Positions 35,656 through 48,600 of a stretch of 64,000 nucleotides of DNA are shown here, in pieces; the stretch's first letter is position 1; each line of letters begins with the position of its first letter. This DNA is from Uloborus plumipes (taxonomy: Eukaryota; Arthropoda; Arachnida; Araneae; Uloboridae). The position numbers and the translations under genes were made by a program. The notes under the pieces were generated by a model. It searched no databases, was not told the DNA's origin, and saw only the letters and a program-made list of their open reading frames with translations. The DNA is taken from the NCBI GenBank assembly GCA_038373865.1, contig JAXGGA010001660.1, forward strand, positions 80,478 to 144,477, in the 5' to 3' direction.

Positions 35656-36636
35656 CGAGGCGCGCTCAAAAAGTAAGGGCCGTTTGGTCACAGAAAAACA
35701 TGTACTCATAAGAAACAAATTTTATTGTCATATTTAGTAAGGTACAAACTTACTTCACTTCTCTACATAATCGCCGTTCACTTTTAAGCGTTTTTCGTAC
35801 CGCTGCACCAGCTTTTTTAACCCCTCTGCATAGAAGTTTGCCGCCTGAGAGTTGAACCAGTTGACAACGGCGATTTTGAGTCCCTCTTCGGTTTCAAAAG
35901 TTTTCCACCGAGCCACTGTTTAAAATGCAAGAAGAGGAAGTAGTCTCTCAGGTGCAATGTCGGGAATGTACGGTGGATGGTCAAAAAAATCCCAACAAAA
36001 TCTTGAATTTTCTTCTTGCTTTTTGCAGCAGTGTGAGAACGCGCGATATCGTAAAAGAGGATTATGCCAGATGACAGTTTACCGCGGAGTTTGCTTTAGA
36101 TTGCACGTCTCAATTTGTTGATGTAACAACAAACAACAATTTTTAAACAGTAGTGCGTTCAAGTTGAGGAAATTCTTCAGCTAGGGGAGGAAATTCTTCT
36201 TCTAATCGTCAATCGACGATCAGATCACAGAGCTTGGTTCACTTGTGAAACGATTTCATCAGTCTGGATACTGGGCCTGCCACTCCGCTCTTCGTCAAAG
36301 ACATTTGTTCTTCCATTTTTTAAATTGTCTAACCTTTCCTTTACTCATAACTGTAGGTATATAAACCAGGCATAATTCCCGATGAATTTCAGTAGCCAAC
36401 GATCCTTTTGCACATAAGAAACGAATCACAGAACGCACTTCAAAGTTGGCGGGTTTAACGATTTTCGCGGCCATTGTTCCCTGCATCCACGGACAACAAA
36501 AGGACTTCAGAACTAAAACAAATGATGCTGTAGCTTCGCAATGAGTCAGTAGATGGTGCTGCAGCCGTTAAACTATGCTCCAAAGAGCCATTATTAAAAT
36601 ATAAGCAAACGGCCCTTACTTTTTGAACGCGCCTCG
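35656..36636. mobile_element. Internally deleted mariner-like element
   Basis: The terminal repeats are CGAGGCGCGCTCAAAAAGTA on the left and the inverse of CGAGGCGCGTTCAAAAAGTA on the right. Both continue to AGGGCCGTTTG, and TA flanks both sides (35654-35655 and 36637-36638). At 981 bp it is about 300 bp short of a complete mariner. It contains the two ends of a transposase gene on the minus strand. Confidence 0.9.
35745..36486 (-). pseudogene. Mariner transposase remnant
   Basis: The N-terminal 63 codons are open from 36486 (MAAKIVKPANFEVRSVIRFL, then AKGSLATEIHREL). They continue in a shifted frame as DEERSGRPSIQTDEI, which is typical of mariner. Downstream, ILFYDIARSHTAAKSKKK corresponds to the region around the second catalytic Asp. 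The C-terminus reads FYAEGLKKLVQRYEKRLKV then NGDYVEK and a stop, again typical. The segment that should carry the first catalytic Asp is missing. Frameshifts and stops are present, so the protein is dead. Confidence 0.85.
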
Positions 36637-36837
36637 TACTTCAGAACAGCTTAAGTACGCTGGGGTGAAGTAGTCACACAGTTTAGGTTTAACATAAATG
36701 CTTCATTTAAAATATCTTTATCTTCAATTATCAAATGGATGTCAGTTAAATTATATTTTTACTAAGCACATGTTATTTTTAAGCGCATTTATTTAAAACG
36801 GGATTAACTAAAACTGACGACCAAAACTTACGGCACT

Positions 36838-37485
36838 ACCTTGAGGGTCATAGATCTAGATGAACTTCTGGACTTAGGTCAACTCCCACTAGATATGAAC
36901 CCGTGTAAAGCCGTTTAACTGCATTGGTTCTAGTTCGGCTGTAACGGGGGTCTAAAATTGTTAATTTAACTCTAAAAAAGTAGGTTTGTCTTTTAAAATC
37001 TAACATTTTTACCCTTTTGCTGCTATTCTCCCTTTGAGTGCCCTCACAATTTAAAATATATCTCCACTTCTCCTTACGTTGTACGCAAATGTGTTGAGGG
37101 AGCAAATATTGTGCTAAAGCTTCAAATCACAATGGAAAGTCCATTGCAAGTCTGGAAACCGGAAAATCAGTCTAGTCAAGGTGGCAAAACCTTGAGTCAT
37201 TAATTCGGATAAAAGCTTGGATTCAGGTCAATTAGTACAAGATATGATCCCAAGTAAAGTGGTTTGAGTGCAAAGACTCAGCTACAAAAGAGGGGTCTAA
37301 ATATGCTTGTTTAGAATAACCATTACTTTTTTGGGCTAAATTTGCAACTTTGCGCCTCCGTTGTAGGTGAGCTATATCTTAAACAGTCAAACCGCTCTTT
37401 ATGAGCTCATGCCTGGTGCAAATTGACTTAAATCCAGAATTTCGTCCAGATCTCTGAGCCCCAAGATCACACCGTTTAGTCGTGA
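36838..37485. repeat. Three diverged copies, two direct and one inverted
   Basis: Copy 1 starts near 36838 with CCTTGAGGGTCATAGATCTA and continues GGACTTAGGTCAACT. Copy 2, near 37190, reads CCTTGAGTCATTAATTCGG then GGATTCAGGTCAATT. Copy 3, about 37365-37485, is on the opposite strand; its complement reads GAGATCTGGACGAAATTC then GGATTTAAGTCAATT. Copies 1 and 3 could pair as a foldback around copy 2. The 85-codon minus frame here belongs to the repeat. Confidence 0.6.
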
Positions 37486-40400
37486 GCTTAACGTTATGTT
37501 AAGCTCCCGATTGAAAAAACTTTTCGTTAATTACTTCTTTCAATTTATTCTAATAAAAAAATGAATGTCCCCAAAAATTTCCGCTAAATATTTATAAAAA
37601 AAGTAGAGGCATAAAACGGAAAATACGTACGTTAATTAAATATTGCTTGACTTATTTATTTTCCTATTGCTTTTTTAATAAAGTGACATTTTTTAGAACT
37701 CTCTTTGGATATAATATATTTTTAAAGAAGTATGACATTGGAAATTATAGTATCTTCTCTGATGGTGTTAATGAAATGGCATTGAGATTTAAATAGATGA
37801 TAATGTTTTGGTCAACCAATTTTTAACTTTAGTTGACAGTCAACATTTTGTAATTTATTTAAATGAAATCATATTTTTAACCAACTAGATGTGTTGAGTA
37901 TTAAAAAAAATATGCATTTATTAATGATGCTTTTACATCTACATTTTAAGCTTTGACAACTATATCCCACCTCGGGTCATAAATAGATGTGAAGAAAAAT
38001 TTTCATCAGAAGTCTAATGAAGTCACTATTCCTTCTTAAAAGTTAGAGCAACGTGTTTTATTAATGTATAGTATAATAACAACAAAAATTTTTTAAAGGT
38101 TTTTGTGTTTTTTATCCACCTAACTTTAAAAGCCTAAATTTTAGTCCTATTTCCTCCACCGGACCCTACACACTAAGAAACAAGATTAACATATGTATGC
38201 GAAATATTTTTGTAGTTAACACAAAACTTTAATGTTCTTTTTAGCGATGCATAAATAAATAGTTTGGTTTTGCAAACTGTCCAGAAGCATCATTGCCAGT
38301 TTATTTTTACTTTTTATTTTTATATGAATTAATTTAATCACTCAAACGTTTTTTTTTTTTTTTTTTTTAAGTTAAATCAAATTTCTAATATGTTTTCTTT
38401 TCTTCTTCTTTAGCACGTGGTCTTGCCTACGATTTTGCATTTCTAAAGCAACAACAACAACAACAATTAAGGAACTAAACTGCTTCAAGAAATAACATAT
38501 ATACTTTATTCACATTCATTAAAAGAAATACTACATTCTTGCAGAGTAAGAAACAATGTTGACAAATTCAGAGAAGGTATAGAAATGCTATGAAATCTAA
38601 TATTTACTTTCAGAACAAAGGAGAAAGACAAATTATTTTCCTAGCGTTAGACCATTGGAACTCATTTAAAAATGTAAAATAAAGAGTAAGAAAACATAGT
38701 TGAGCACCATTGTATATCAGACATCGGTTGCTGTTGAATCATTTTCAAGCAGTCAGCCGCCGTATTAAGAAGCAGAAAAATATGTTTATTTAAACATTTC
38801 CTCAGAGTTGAAATGCTAGTAAACTATTATGTATTTGTTCATGTACAGATCCGTTATAAAACAGAGCCATGAAAATTAGGGTGGGCGATAGTAACTTTTT
38901 TCTTCGATTTTCGATGATAAGTGGTGCGGAAAAGATACCATTGGTGATACTAAATTCCAATGAACGATTTGGGATGCGTGTGAAGTTCCTTCATTTTCTG
39001 CAAAAACATATATTTTCTGCTTTTTAAAAAATATTTAAATGTATTAATACTGTTTTCGTGTTAACTACATAGTTTGTCAAATATCATGCATTTGGGAAGT
39101 TTAGTGCGTTAAAAATTAACTATTTACTATTAATAAATCTTAACACATGGCATGTTTTTCATTAAAAAAGTGCATAACTGCCTATATTAGAAGAGGTAGA
39201 TGTTTAGAAAGAGCGTTTTTTTTTTAAAAACTGTTTTACCTTTCTTATTTATTTTTTTTCTTGTATTTTATTTTGGCAATCAAAACTTCGGTATTTAACT
39301 TCGGTATTTCGGTAGTTTTACTTTTATTGCAGATTGCTATGTGAATGTATCTCTTTCTTCGGGATCCTACATGTTTATTACAGCTTATGCCTTTGTTTTA
39401 ACATTTCTATCTCCCTCTGGAGTATGACTGTAGACTCTCAAATAGTTTCATGTACTACATTTATTTCAATTTCTACGAACGAAAGGTATTTCGTGATTGG
39501 ACTCTCGCTGCTGTTGTTTGATAGTCAATCGATCCGATCGTAGTTTCCTAGCAATAAAGTTTAATTTTAGAATCTAAAACTTTTAAAGTAGTCGATCTCT
39601 ATTTCTTCTTCAAATTGCATATTATTTATTTATTTATTAATTTTATTTTATTTTATTTATTTATTATTATTATTTTTTTTTGATATTTTCAGTACAATAC
39701 TGCTTAGTTTTTGTCAGCTGCCGTTGTTCTGCTTGCATTTTTGTAAATTCTCAACGTGACCATTTCCTGCATTTTCTACATCCAATTGAGTGTCTATTTA
39801 CTTCTTCACAACACACAAACTCTTAACGCGTTAACCAACACAGGCGCATTAACGCGTAAAATATATCGCTTGAGACCATAAAGAGTCTCCCGATTTCGAG
39901 GCATTTAAATGTAGTCAAGAATGTGTTCGCTGTAAGCGATTGTGTTCCACTTAGGCACTGGTTTGTTGCAAACTTTAGTTGCAAAAGTTGCATAACTAAT
40001 CAAAACATAATTTTGATTGAGGCGCATATGTTCAATGTTTTTCTTTTCAAATGCCCATACAATGTTACAGAATTTAACTAGAATGAAAACATTGAAAGAT
40101 ATTCCCAAACGTCTGCTTCATTTTAATTGAGCCAGAACTGCATCAAAACGAAATGCATGCCAAATGTTGAAGTTATTTCATTCATTTTTTCTTCCTTTTT
40201 TGTTTGCAACACCAGCAGTAGCACCGATATTAATTTATTTCCACGATAATGCCTGTTCAGATGACAGCAATTTGTAAAGAAAAAGTAACTTTGACTGGTA
40301 AAAAAGATCGATCACTGAGGTGGGGTTTAGTTGTGTGTGTTTCCATTGGATTCAGAACGTTTAGATAGTTGCCCAAAGGGTTCTAATAACATATACCATA

Positions 40401-43400
40401 AGCTAAATTTTTAATATGTGTAACTATTAATTCATAAAACACCAAGAGTTAAAAAAAATCTTATTTCATACATTATGTAAATATTTAATGTAAATTCGGC
40501 AGACACAATATTTTATCATTTAGACAATTTATCAGAATCTTTAAAAAATAGAATGTAGCCAAAATTTCTAAGCGTTTGTGGAAAATGAGTGAATTACTGC
40601 ACACAACTTACATTTCTCATGAAAATTTAGTGCCTTGAAATGTTTCACGGAATTTTTTTATGGCAATTCTATTTAAATAGAGCCATCACATATGCTCCCG
40701 TACATTCCATCAAAGAAAATAGGGGAAAAAAAGAAAACTTTTTTTTACAAATTTTGCTCAATGTATGATAAAACAGTATTTGACTAAAATTTCAACGTAA
40801 TTGCAGCATATCAAAAATTATCCTAAAAACTTCCATTTTTTTGTGAAATTTAGTCAATCAGAGGCTCCTTTTCCGCACTTCCCATCATTGAAAATAGAAA
40901 AAAAGAATTTTTTTCGCGCACTTTAATGAATATATTTAAGAATCATTAAAGACCTATGAAGATGTTGGAAATTCACGATGCTTCTATAAAATGCTTCAAA
41001 TATTAAACTCTTCTTGAGTACCCATATCAGTTCTGAAATAGCACAATGATCAAAAACAATGAATTGAAACAATGATGAATGATTGAAACAATGATTCACA
41101 AAAGCATATTTTCATACTTAAAAGACAAACTGATTTTGTTCTGTATTTTATCATTGTTGAACCATTTTGAGTGTAAGAATAAAAATAATAGTTATTTAAA
41201 ATTTATGATGTAATTTCATGTTGGTATACAAAATAAATACAAAATAAGATATATACAATCCGATTTTAAGCATTAGATTTTTGACACACTTTTCACCTTG
41301 TTAAAAGTTTATACAATAAATGATACACTTTTGTTATCATCTTATATATAAAATAATTTTCAATTTTTGAAAAAAAAAAGTAAAATATTCTTAAAGTCAA
41401 TCAAAAAAACCTTGTAAAGCTAATAGCAGGGTAACTTAAAAAAAAAAAAAAAACATTTAAAAGGCGTAAACAAGATATTGCTTGATAGTATTTTGCTTTT
41501 TACAAACATCTGAATAGGAACAGTATTAACGAAACGAATATTAAGATAAATAAACTTCTTATACTAAAAAAACTGAGAAATACATTAGTCATCAGATGAA
41601 TGATTAGTGAATTTTATACAGATTGAGTCTTGATCCCCACGATGAGCTTTTATTGGCTACGTTGGCAAGACTTGAAGATAAGCTGAAAATAAAGAATCAT
41701 ATGTTAGAAATGAATGAGAAACTATATCAAATAAAAATAAAATGAGCTAAAATGTTACAGATAATACATAAATCATAAAAAAGATCATTATTTAATTAAA
41801 CTATTGCTTAGGTTATGTTTAAAAGAATGTAATGTAGAGAATGAAATCTAGCTGCAAAATTATCCTTTTAACAAGTTTTTTCTCTTTTTCTTTCTAAGCA
41901 AGTGTATAAAAGCTGAAATTTTAAACAAGCGAATTTAATGTACCTATATTATTTGATTCAGTACGTTATGGAAACTATTTTCATTCTTTATGATACTAAA
42001 TGATTTACTGACAAGTTTTATTTTTACTTTAGTGATATTGATTAGAAACAGGAAGATAAGTGACACAAGTTCGACTCTTCAAATATCGTAAGATTTTTTT
42101 TTGCAGTAAAACGTGATGAGGAAGAAGTATTCTTTTTGTTAAAGAACTTTAATTTAGTCTTCATTATGAAAAAGTGGCATGTAAGTATATTTTAACATGT
42201 AAGTATATCAATGACATTAAAAATATTAACATGTTTTTAAAATATAAATGGGTACAATGAATTTTGAATCAAACTTCAGTTTAAAAAGTATAACATACAT
42301 TTATAACATAGAAATGTGTGCATTATAAAACTTGGGTTATATTTTTAGTACTTCAAGAAAATCATACCTAAAAATTATATTCTAAAGTTGAAAATAATGG
42401 TAGTTAATAAAATAGTATTATTCTGACAATGAATCCTTTCATAAAGGTTAGAGTAGAAAAATTAATAGAACATTTTTATTGAGAGAATGTCTACGACAGA
42501 TTTGAATTAAAAACTAAATTTGCAGCTAAATCGAATGAACATTGTGGTTGCTGACATAACTTTTAGTATTAAATTTATCTGATCTATTTACTTGATCTGG
42601 AGTCCTGTAAATGCCAATAGAAACAGTTGGACAACCAACATTATGCCGAAAATCAAGAGTAAATAAACCTTTTAATCGCAAATGATCATCCATAAACAGG
42701 CATCCATCTACTACCTTGAGAAATGAGAACTTTTTTTCCCTCTTGGTGGCATCAGTAGTAGTAAGTTCTGGTTTTTAGTTATTTTTCTGTGATTAATTCT
42801 CGTCGTTTATGGGTTATTTTTCATTTTGCGGTTTCTACATTAATTTAACATTATTATTATTATTTTGTTTAGTATCATCCATTGAACTATGTTTTTTTGT
42901 CAGCTTGAGCATACATGAAATTCTCAAAGAGTGTCAGACGTTTTGTTTTTAGTGAAATATCAGTTTGTGTTTAAACATACCAAAATAGCTTTCACGCGAA
43001 AAAAAAAAAAAAAAAAAAAAAAACCGAGAACCACTTTTTTTGCTGTTTGTCTCCCAATAATAAAACACTCAAATCTTTAATGGAAAAAAACACGATTTGC
43101 ATCGAATTAGATCAATAAAAATTATGTAAGAAATACACTGCGATGAAAACTATCATACATATGGAAGCCTATGAACAAAGACGGTAACTTAGTTTTACCG
43201 AAAGAAATTGCATCCGTTCGAGAGTAAGCGGGAAAAAAAAACTTTGGTCGATATTCAATTATTTAAATGTAAGAACTTTTCTCTGCATTTTTGTAAATAA
43301 AAAGCACTATTTGCTGGAAGAGTTTTTTAAAACGAATCAAAGAATTTTTTTCTAATTAGCATTGTTAAAATTAAAACAAGCAACAATTAGCTAAAAATTA

Positions 43401-43640
43401 ATTTCAGCGTACAAAAAACTATTACGTTTGTTTGCTTTTTTATTATTAATTCCGTTGTATTAGACACAGTCCCGAAAGTTAATAGAGACATTGCAATTTA
43501 CGCACATTTATCCTTATTGATAGTTTATAGTTTTCCTGCTCTCTTTTAAAACTGCAATAAATCGCATTCTGAAAATCATTGATCAATATCCAAAAACTGC
43601 TTTATTTTCTCACATTTCCTCACAAAATAAACATCAGCTA
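37486..43640. other. AT-rich, no gene seen
   Basis: About 6.1 kb with no supported gene or element. Local features are a poly-T tract (38349-38370), short CAA repeats (38448-38467), TTTA repeats near 39620-39670 and a poly-A tract (42999-43022). Confidence 0.5.
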
Positions 43641-43888
43641 CACTGTAAAAAATGAATATTGTTTTTACAGTATAATACAGATACTTTTATAGTAATCAAC
43701 TAAAAATTGCTATATTTTACGGTAATAAACTGTAAAATTGCTAACTTTACAGTATTAAACTGAAATTGCTAATTTTACAGTATTAAACTAAAATTCCTAA
43801 TTTTACAGTAATAAACTGCAAAACTGCAAAAGATACAGTTTATTACGGTGCATTTTACAGTTTTAAACTGGAACCTCTGCTGCTAATA

Positions 43889-45103
43889 CACAGTCCAGTC
43901 ACATTAATGTGACCACTTGTCGAAAGCCAGAATAACCACCTTTCTCAGAACGGACAGTTGCGAGACGTGCAGGAAGACAGTCTATGTACGTGAAGGTGTT
44001 CACTAGGACGTTGAGCCTTGCCGACTCCAATGCCGTGGCCAGCTGCGATAGATTACGTGGGTAAGGATCCATGGCGCGAACAACTCAATCGAAATGGTCC
44101 CACAGATTCTCAGTTGGTGTTAAGTCAGGTGAGTTTACTGATGAGGGGAGAATGGTACACTCACCCTAGTGCCCTTCGAACCAAGCATGTTCACTGGCAG
44201 CTGTATGGCACTTCGCATTGTCCTGCTGGTAGATGCCATCATCCTGAGGAATAACAATATCTATATAGAGGTGGACATGGACCGCAAGGGCAGATGAGTA
44301 CTTGCATTGATCCATCGGGCCTTTCACAATGATGAGTGAACCCATAGAACCCCAGGAAAACATTTCCCAGACCATAACGCTCCTGCCTCAAGCTTTGACC
44401 GTTCCGGCAATGGTTGCAGTGTGTTTACTTCCAGAGGTTTCATGCCTTCTAAGCCAACATACGTCTGTCCGATGAAGCATAAAACGTGATTCGTCAGTAA
44501 ATGCTACCTGTCGCCAATCAATGGACTTCAGCTGCGGTACTGACGTGCAAATTCCAGGGTTCGTCGTCGATGGACAGTAGCCAGCATAGGTGCATAAACC
44601 AGGCTTCAGCTTCTGGAGCCTAGACACAGCAACCTTCGCTAAGCAGTAGTGTGGAAGACGATGTTGCTAGCCCCTTGGTCCATCTGGGGGGTCAGTTGCT
44701 CAACGGTAGCCTGTCTATTAACCCGAACGCATATTCGCAGCCGTCGTTCCCCTCTGTTATCTATGGCTCCTGGTGCACCACTTTTGCCACGTCGCTGATT
44801 TTGAACAGTCCCATTTTGCCATGCACGGTACACTTTTACCACAACAGCAAGAGAACAGCTCAAAAACTCAGCCATTTTGGAAATGCTTCCATCCTCGGCC
44901 CGAAAGTCAATGATGATTCCCTTTTGTATGTCAGATAAATCGCTTCATTTTTGCATTACGCCAACCAATAGAAATATTTTCCAAAGCCCTCACACACCCT
45001 TTATATACCCTTATCCGCACTGTGCTTCAAGTGCCTTCAGTGATTGCTTACTTGACGTCGACGACAAAGTACGTGGTGGTCACATTAATGTGACTGGACT
45101 GTG
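43889..45103. mobile_element. Tc1-like transposon nested in the MITE
   Basis: The terminal repeats are CACAGTCCAGTCACATTAATG on the left and the inverse on the right, identical for about 28 bases and including the perfect palindrome GTCACATTAATGTGAC. TA flanks both sides (43887-43888 and 45104-45105). Length is 1,215 bp. These termini differ from those of the elements at 11608 and 13138, so this is a separate Tc1-like family. Confidence 0.9.
43930..44940 (-). pseudogene. Broken Tc1-like transposase
   Basis: Three blocks in different frames can be strung together. 44639-44875 holds the DNA-binding region (MAEFLSCSLAVVVKVYRAWQ, with upstream residues LSDIQKGIIIDF). 44388-44627 contains WRQVAFTDESRFML with the first catalytic Asp. 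44166-44375 contains YQQDNAKCHTAA with the second. SPDLTPTENLWD follows near 44100-44135 with the final Glu. Frameshifts and stop codons separate the blocks, so it is inactive. Confidence 0.85.
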
Positions 45104-45208
45104 TATTATACTGTTGTTTTTACAGTATACCACAGCTAAATTTTACGGCAATAAACTGTAAAATCGATTACTTTACACTAAAAGACTGTAAAATTACTGG
45201 TTTTACAG

Positions 45209-45214
45209 TTTATT
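45209..45214 (-). promoter_or_regulatory. Candidate polyadenylation signal AATAAA
   Basis: A minus-strand AATAAA lies about 120 bases past the stop codon of the PH-PTB gene, within the MITE. The hexamer is common in AT-rich DNA, so this is only a candidate. Confidence 0.35.
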
Positions 45215-45334
45215 ACTGTGCATTTTGCAGTTTTAAGTTGGAACCGCGACTGCCAGAATTATACTATGAAATCAACAGTTCATTTTTTGCAGTGCACCGA
45301 TTGAAAAATAACCAGCTTGTGGGGATGCACCTTC

Positions 45335-45601
45335 TCAAATTACGACGCACTTCTTGAACACCTTTCCTTTACCTTCTGGCTCATGGCCACAGGTAGAACT
45401 CTTCGCTGGACTGGCGATGGGCGTTGCCGTCTTGACGGGCTCCGCTGCAGAGTCGACTTCAATGTAACAGCACTCGTCGCTGCTGTCCCCAGAGCAGGCT
45501 TCCACCCTCACCGATCGAACTTCTGGACTGGAACACGCTCCCATGATGATTCGGGTGTGCTTCGTTCTGACGCATCCGTCCTTTCCGACGTCTGCAGTCA
45601 C
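45335..45601 (-). CDS. Terminal exon ending in a CaaX-like box
   Basis: The acceptor is CTTAAAAATCAG before 45601, phase 0, matching the preceding exon. It encodes 88 residues then TGA (45335-45337). Content: VTADVGKDGCVRTKHTRI, then SDECCYIEVDSAAEPVKT, then PEGKGKVFKKCVVI. The last four residues, CVVI, after a basic KGKVFKK run, have the form of a prenylation signal, with Ile last favouring a geranylgeranyl group (family knowledge, untested). The intron before it is about 6.8 kb. Codon use and GC are raised here as in the other exons. Confidence 0.72.
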   Translation of the reverse strand: MTADVGKDGCVRTKHTRIIMGACSSPEVRSVRVEACSGDSSDECCYIEVDSAAEPVKTATPIASPAKSSTCGHEPEGKGKVFKKCVVI

Positions 45602-48600
45602 CTGATTTTTAAGTAAAGAAATTAGTAGAACATTAATCGAAGTAGTAAGTAACTGCCCCTAAGCCAGGGCTAAGGCAGCAACATGCAACATACCACCAGC
45701 TCGTTCATTCCATCCATGGAGTGCAGTTTCGTGCTTATTATGCACTCGTCAGCATGGAATAGGAATTAAACGAGCTGGAGGCAAAAATCCTCTTATAGAG
45801 CAAAGAGAGCCAACAAAAACTGGTTACATGAAATTAGCACACCAGCGAGCGACCGCACGTGGTAAGGTGCAACTCAAATGCATTAATCAAAGTATTTTGT
45901 GGTATTTTGTGTATTCAGAGTGTCTGTGAAAACAACTTGTTTTTTAACATTTTCTGACAAATGGTAAAGGTGTAATACTTTTTTTTTTAAATGTTCAACA
46001 ATATTTTTTATTCCTTTATGTCACCCAGTTGCATATTTGCGCACAACAAACACAAAAAAAGTATATATTTTACCCAGTGAGTTTTTAAGAACGAGTTCCG
46101 CGTTCGTTTCTATTTTTCAACATTTTAATTATTTAATTGCTCAAATTCTCTCTAATAGATTTAAATATAAGCTTATTTCAAGAGCTAAAGTTCAGTTTAG
46201 GCTGTACGTGTTCATTGCAGGTTTAGTGTTCCATTTTTTGTACAGTTTGGTACATTCAGTAATGATTTTACGTAAAAGTAAGTCTTTGCGTCAAAGTGCT
46301 TTTGTCGTAAACAAATTTAGAATGTGTATACAGTAGGGTGGTCACAAAAAATCAATTTTCGAATTTCTTTTGCGGCACCCCCCTAAAATGTGCCAATGGG
46401 CTAGAAAATGAGATTTGCAAAGTTTTAGCTTAATCGGATAATATTAACACGTGCCGCAAAGAGGGTAAAGTTAAGAAAAACAGCGTTTTTTAGCCAAAAA
46501 TTGTAGTTTTTACTCTGTAAAACCAAAACTACTGATCCTAGAAGCTTTATTTTGGTCTCATTTTGTAGGAAATTTTATTTTCGTTAAGTCTAAGCTTAAT
46601 TAAAGTTTCGAAAAAAATGATTAAATATTTTTCAGAATTTTCACAAGTCAGGCTGGAACGCAAATCCTCGAAATGGCAAGTAACATGGGGAAAAATTTTT
46701 TTCAACTAATCTTTTGAGGCACCCCCCTAAAATGTGCCAATAGACTAGAAAATGAGATTTGAAAAGTTTTAGCTTAATCGGATAACATTAACACGTGTCT
46801 CAAAGTGGGTAAAGTTACGAAAAACAGCGATTTTTAGCCAAAAAAATCGTAGTTTTTCCTCTGTAAAACCAAAACTATTCATCTTAGAAACTTTATTTTG
46901 GTCTCATTTTGTAGGAAATTTTATTCTCATTAAGTGCTATCCCATTCATTTTTGCTATCATGTCCAAAGTATTTATTTGGCATTTTTCAGGTTAAATCGT
47001 AGAGTATATCAAAAATAAGAAATTTTCAAGCAAAAACCTAAAGGCATTACAATATTCAATTACATTTATTTGCTTATTGTTGGATTTACTTTGTCAATTA
47101 AAAAAGGGGTATTTTCGCGGTACTTTAGAAATAAATGAAACACATTTGTGTGTTAAAATAGAGTAATTAAGGGGTTAAGACGGAAAGCAAAGAGTTAAAA
47201 TGACAACAAAAGCTAATGCACCTTTATACTTATACTGTTAAATTATATAACATCATTTTACTACTCTTTAACACTTAATGAGAATGAAGTTTTCTACAAA
47301 ATGAGACCAAAATAAAGCTTCTAAGATGAATAGTTTTGGTTTTACAGAGGAAAAACTACGATTTTTGGCTAAAAATCGCTGTTTTTCGTAACTTTACCCA
47401 CTTTGAGACACGTGTTAATGTTATCCGATTAAGCTAAAACTTTTCAAATCTCATTTTCTAGTCTATTGGCACATTTTAGGGGGTGCCTCAAAAGATTAGT
47501 TGAAAAAAAAATTTCCCCATGTTACTTGCAATTTCGAGGATTTGCGTTGCAGCCTGACTTGTGAAAATTCTGAAAAATATTTAATCATTTTTTTCGAAAC
47601 TTTAAATAAGATTAGACTTAAAGAAAATAAAATTTCCTACAAAATGAGACCAAAATAAAGCTTCTAGGATCAGTAGTTTTGGTTTTACAGAGTAAAAACT
47701 ACAATTTTTGGCTAAAAATCGCTGTTTTTCTTAACTTTACCCTCTTTGCGGCACGTGTTAATATTATCCGATTAAGCTAAAACTTTGCAAATCTCATTTT
47801 CTAGCCCATTGGCACATTTTAGGGGGGTGCCGCAAAAGATTAGTTGAAAAAAAAATTTCCCCATGTTACTTGTGACCACCCTAGTATACAGTTTGGAGCT
47901 TTCTGCTGGTTACAACAATCAATTTTATTTCAACAGATTATCGAATCAATGCTGTATTTTTTAAACTATTCTTACGTGCTTAGATATGTATCAGTATATT
48001 TTTTTAAGCAGTTTAGATATAAAGAGTTAAATGTTATATGTTTCTCTTAGATTATTTTTTTTTTCTAAACTAAAAATGTTTCTTATTTTATGACTTAGTA
48101 CGCCTGCATCAGTTAAAATATAAATATAGACACTTGCCATTTCATTATTGATATCAGTACACGAAAGGAAAATAAAATGTAGTGTAATTTTTAAGTAACG
48201 GTTTCAATAAGTAAACCTGTTTTTATTAGTTAAAACAGGTACCGCGGACTTAAAAACACTACTTCAACATTTTAACTGACATTTTATTTAGTTGCAATAT
48301 CTTTTTTACGACATCTCCGTTAAAAGTTTTCATCAAAGTAAATGACTGTCTACTTATTGTTAAATCGTGCTGATAATCTTACTTGGCATTACAGAGGAAA
48401 ATTTGCATTTAAATATATGCAAATTACGTATATCCAATATCAGTAACATCAAAACGTAAAATATAATGATAACACCCAAAAAATGTGTTGAAACCTTTTT
48501 TTAGGTTTTACTGATATTTGCAGTATTTTATAAACTTACAATAATGGTTTGACTCAAAGAGTAGTTGTTTTGGCAAAAATGGAGTTAAGTCTTGTATTAG

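Larger units (their letters stand above)
43641..45294. mobile_element. ACTGTAAAA family MITE split by a Tc1-like element
   Basis: The left end CACTGTAAAAAATGAATATT and the right end (inverted CACTGCAAAAAATGAACTGT) match. Removing the nested Tc1-like element (43889-45103) and one TA leaves about 437 bp. Both halves hold hairpins of TAAACTGTAAAA and TTTTACAGT. The right end lies 40 bases beyond the stop codon of the minus-strand gene, so it probably forms part of that gene's 3' UTR. An AATAAA on the minus strand (45209-45214) could serve for polyadenylation. Confidence 0.75.

Noticed and set aside
45317..45616. Plus-strand 99-codon gene
   Set aside because: It is antisense to the terminal exon of the PH-PTB gene, whose splice phase and C-terminus make sense.
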